Source of the DNA: JAABRU01 sp964534335
Lineage (GTDB): Bacteria; Desulfobacterota; Desulfobacteria; Desulfobacterales; Desulfococcaceae
NCBI GenBank assembly: GCA_964534335.1
Contig: CAZHPS010000389.1
Location: forward strand, 1-6,757
Length of the DNA stretch: 6,757 nucleotides
Reading direction: 5' to 3'
The notes under the pieces were generated by a model that made no database searches, was not told the origin of the DNA, and saw only the letters and a list, made by a program, of their open reading frames with translations. This document shows, piece after piece, positions 5,788 through 6,757 of this stretch. The first letter of the stretch is position 1; the number at the start of each line of letters is the position of its first letter. Both the position numbers and the translations under genes were made by a program.

Positions 5788-5885
5788 GGCCTGTAACGAA
5801 ATAACCTGTGCAATTTTCAAGTTTCAACCCGCTTAAAGAAAGGTTTCAGAGAATATTATTGTTCAGTTTATTTCGTTACAGGCCA
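5788..5885. mobile_element. 97-bp palindromic element inserted in an attC core
   Basis: Perfect 17-bp inverted arms GGCCTGTAACGAAATAA (5788-5804) and TTATTTCGTTACAGGCC (5868-5884) extend imperfectly to about 30 bp. The element is flanked by TTAGG on both sides (5784-5788 and 5886-5890), which looks like a 5-bp target-site duplication. Removing the element and one TTAGG restores ACCTAAC followed by CAGCCGG on the minus strand, a perfect RYYYAAC core 11 bases after the YgiT stop codon. The element carries no ORF, so it would be a non-autonomous, MITE-like insertion. The family is not recognised. Confidence 0.65.
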
Positions 5886-5902
5886 TTAGGTGTTTTTGCC
5901 TG

Positions 5903-6175
5903 TTATACAGCCTGATGGATGGGAACATCAGAATAACCTTCTTTACAGATGTAAGCATGACTGGCTTTTTCAGGTATTATCAGTGCTACTTTCTGCTCCA
6001 TAGCAGAAATAATTTCCTGAATCAGATCAACCTCTTTTTCCCGAAACAGATATTCACCGCACTGACTGCAGACATATGCCGGAACTCTGTCAATTACAAT
6101 CTGATAGCCTTTCCGTTTTACAAAGCAGGGAACAACCCCTTCTTTTAACTCGCCTTTACAATAATAGCATTCCAT
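5903..6175 (-). CDS. YgiT-type zinc-finger antitoxin-like protein
   Basis: A 90-residue protein with two Cys-x2-Cys pairs, C3/C6 in MECYYCKGEL and C36/C39 in YVCSQCGEYLF, the zinc-binding layout of the N-terminal domain of MqsA (YgiT). The residues between them (VIDRVPAYVC) match the family's VxxVPAxVC pattern, and EVDLIQEIISAMEQ is the usual following helix. The DNA-binding helix-turn-helix of full-length MqsA is absent. The last 20 or so residues (KASHAYICKEGYSDVPIHQAV) exceed the typical short form. It starts 11 bp after the DUF4258 gene with AGAGAT as ribosome-binding site. Toxin-first order, as in mqsRA, supports a TA pair, with this protein as the presumed antitoxin. Confidence 0.88.
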   Translation of the reverse strand: MECYYCKGELKEGVVPCFVKRKGYQIVIDRVPAYVCSQCGEYLFREKEVDLIQEIISAMEQKVALIIPEKASHAYICKEGYSDVPIHQAV

Positions 6176-6186
6176 ATTTATCTCTT

Positions 6187-6504
6187 TTACACAGTTTTTC
6201 TTGTTTTCCAGTCAGATTCCCATTTTTCAGGGCTTGGTAAATAAGCAGAAACAATTGTCAGATATTCTTTTTTGGGCGAACATACAACATGGATTATCCG
6301 GTTAGGACTGACTGCCCGCATGAACAAACAACTGTGTCCCCGTATATCCTGCGGGTAATCTTCAATAATCTCTCCGTACAAAACAGTTTCCTTTACTTCC
6401 TGTTTGGTAATCATCCTTTCAGGAAGATTCATCTGATGCAACGCATGTGAGGTGAACAGCACTTCTTTATGAAATGCGGATAAAACTTCTTCTATGAAAA
6501 ACAC
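6187..6504 (-). CDS. DUF4258 family protein, probable RelE-like toxin
   Basis: About 105 residues from a GTG at 6504. It has the DUF4258 layout: a helix ending in FTSHALHQM (the H-A-x-x-R/M-type start of the domain), ITKQEVKETVLYGEIIEDYP, then GHSCLFMRAV, IIHVVCS and TIVSAYLPSPEKWESDW. This small RelE/MqsR-like fold is usually paired with a YgiT zinc-finger gene, as here, and is presumed to be an mRNA-targeting toxin. The frame is open to a TTG at 6528, but GGAGGG lies eight bases before the GTG, so I prefer that start. It then overlaps the end of the preceding small ORF by 13 bp, suggesting translational coupling. Confidence 0.85.
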   Translation of the reverse strand: MFFIEEVLSAFHKEVLFTSHALHQMNLPERMITKQEVKETVLYGEIIEDYPQDIRGHSCLFMRAVSPNRIIHVVCSPKKEYLTIVSAYLPSPEKWESDWKTRKTV

Positions 6505-6674
6505 CCTATAAGCCCTCCGATAGTACAACCTACTGCCACACCTAAAAATAAAGGACTAATAACAGCACCTGCGAGAGTTCCTGCATGAAGTGTTTTTGAA
6601 TTTTCACTATCAACATCACAAACAATACTGTTATTGATACCTTCATATGTAGTCAAATCAAATACTATGCTCAT
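6492..6674 (-). CDS. Small membrane-like protein, first ORF of the cassette
   Basis: A 60-residue ORF that begins 14 bp after the R' core of attC1, a normal distance for the first gene of a cassette. AGGTGAG, partly inside the core site itself, serves as ribosome-binding site. The N-terminal half is polar (FDLTTYEGINNSIVCDVDSE). The C-terminal half is a Gly-rich hydrophobic segment (residues about 33-58: LAGAVISPLFLGVAVG, then CTIGGLIGC) that could be one membrane helix or a glycine-zipper-like segment. It overlaps the DUF4258 gene. I recognise no family. It could be a third component of the TA cassette, a small membrane peptide, or a remnant. Confidence 0.5.
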   Translation of the reverse strand: MSIVFDLTTYEGINNSIVCDVDSENSKTLHAGTLAGAVISPLFLGVAVGCTIGGLIGCFS

Positions 6675-6682
6675 CGTCTCTC

Positions 6683-6732
6683 ACCTAACGACAGAATTCA
6701 GCGGCTCTGTCCGCTGCAATGACGGGTTATGC
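6683..6732 (-). other. attC recombination site (attC1), short form
   Basis: On the minus strand: R'' GCATAAC (6732-6726), CCGTCAT, L'' TGCAGCGG, a six-base loop ACAGAG, L' CCGCTGAA, then R' GTTAGGT (6689-6683), which fits GTTRRRY exactly. L'' has one more base than L' (TTGCAGCGG against TTCAGCGG), giving the same orientation as the other two sites. At 50 bp it is shorter than most described attC sites because its central loop is minimal. The cassette of the small ORF, DUF4258 and YgiT genes starts at the TT of this R' (6688). The left-over sequence 6733-6757 belongs to the preceding cassette. Confidence 0.75.
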
Positions 6733-6757
6733 CGTGACAGATCCTTACTCATATCAC

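Noticed and set aside
5554..5820. An 88-residue minus-strand ORF across palindromic repeat 3
   Set aside because: It is mostly the translated palindrome and the PIN1 operon upstream region; no protein-like conservation is visible.
5788..5884. The 97-bp palindrome as an attC site in its own right
   Set aside because: Its arms pair continuously for 17 bp through the supposed core, with no unpaired spacer and no one-sided extra base. An inserted element with TTAGG flanks fits better.
6504..6528. DUF4258 start at TTG 6528
   Set aside because: The GTG at 6504 has GGAGGG at a good distance and gives the usual domain length; the upstream TTG lacks such a site.

Overview
The window looks like a stretch of a Gram-negative bacterial chromosome. 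It encodes a MipA/OmpV-type outer-membrane protein with a signal peptide and is moderately AT-rich. Its right half carries at least three integron-type attC recombination sites and stacked toxin-antitoxin (TA) cassettes. The many palindromic repeats recall large, repeat-rich Desulfobacterota genomes, but that assignment is only a weak inference. Almost every credible gene lies on the minus strand.

Left part (1-2730): a possible C-terminal gene fragment on the plus strand, then corA (divalent cation channel, 296-1387, minus), a 212-bp nested palindrome (1470-1681), and a MipA/OmpV scaffold gene (1748-2617, minus). Upstream of that gene lies a decayed Uma2-family nuclease gene (2700-2968). Its ghost frame explains the false N-terminal extension of the MipA reading frame. 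A 102-bp palindromic element (2981-3082) adjoins the broken 5' end of the Uma2 remnant.

Right part (3165-6757): an integron-like cassette array read on the minus strand, so it runs right to left. Three attC sites are recognisable: 6683-6732, 4746-4873 and 3342-3470. All have inverted R''/R' core sites, an L''/L' stem, and the extra unpaired bases on the same side. That asymmetry sets the orientation to minus, the same as the genes, so the integrase and attI should lie to the right of the window. In reading order the contents are: attC1; a small membrane-like ORF; a DUF4258 toxin with a YgiT-type zinc-finger partner; a disrupted attC half-site carrying two different palindromic elements; an antitoxin with a PIN toxin (PIN1); attC-B; a repeat; an antitoxin with a second, unrelated PIN toxin (PIN2); an attC-like half-site with a repeat; a fragment of PIN1; attC-A; and a last small ORF.

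The most striking structure is a 490-bp direct duplication (3226-3716 and 4630-5119). It brackets a module made of one palindromic repeat, the PIN2 TA pair and a second copy of the same repeat. PIN1 is whole only on the right of the insertion and the downstream ORF is whole only on the left. That is the geometry of an insertion that duplicated 490 bp of target, or of a circle integrated by a single crossover. The block spans an attC junction, so ordinary attC x attC integration does not explain it.

Together the array looks like a TA-rich, partly immobilised integron tail. TA modules are known to stabilise such arrays. Here palindromic elements also sit on or inside attC core sites, which may have frozen the cassettes.
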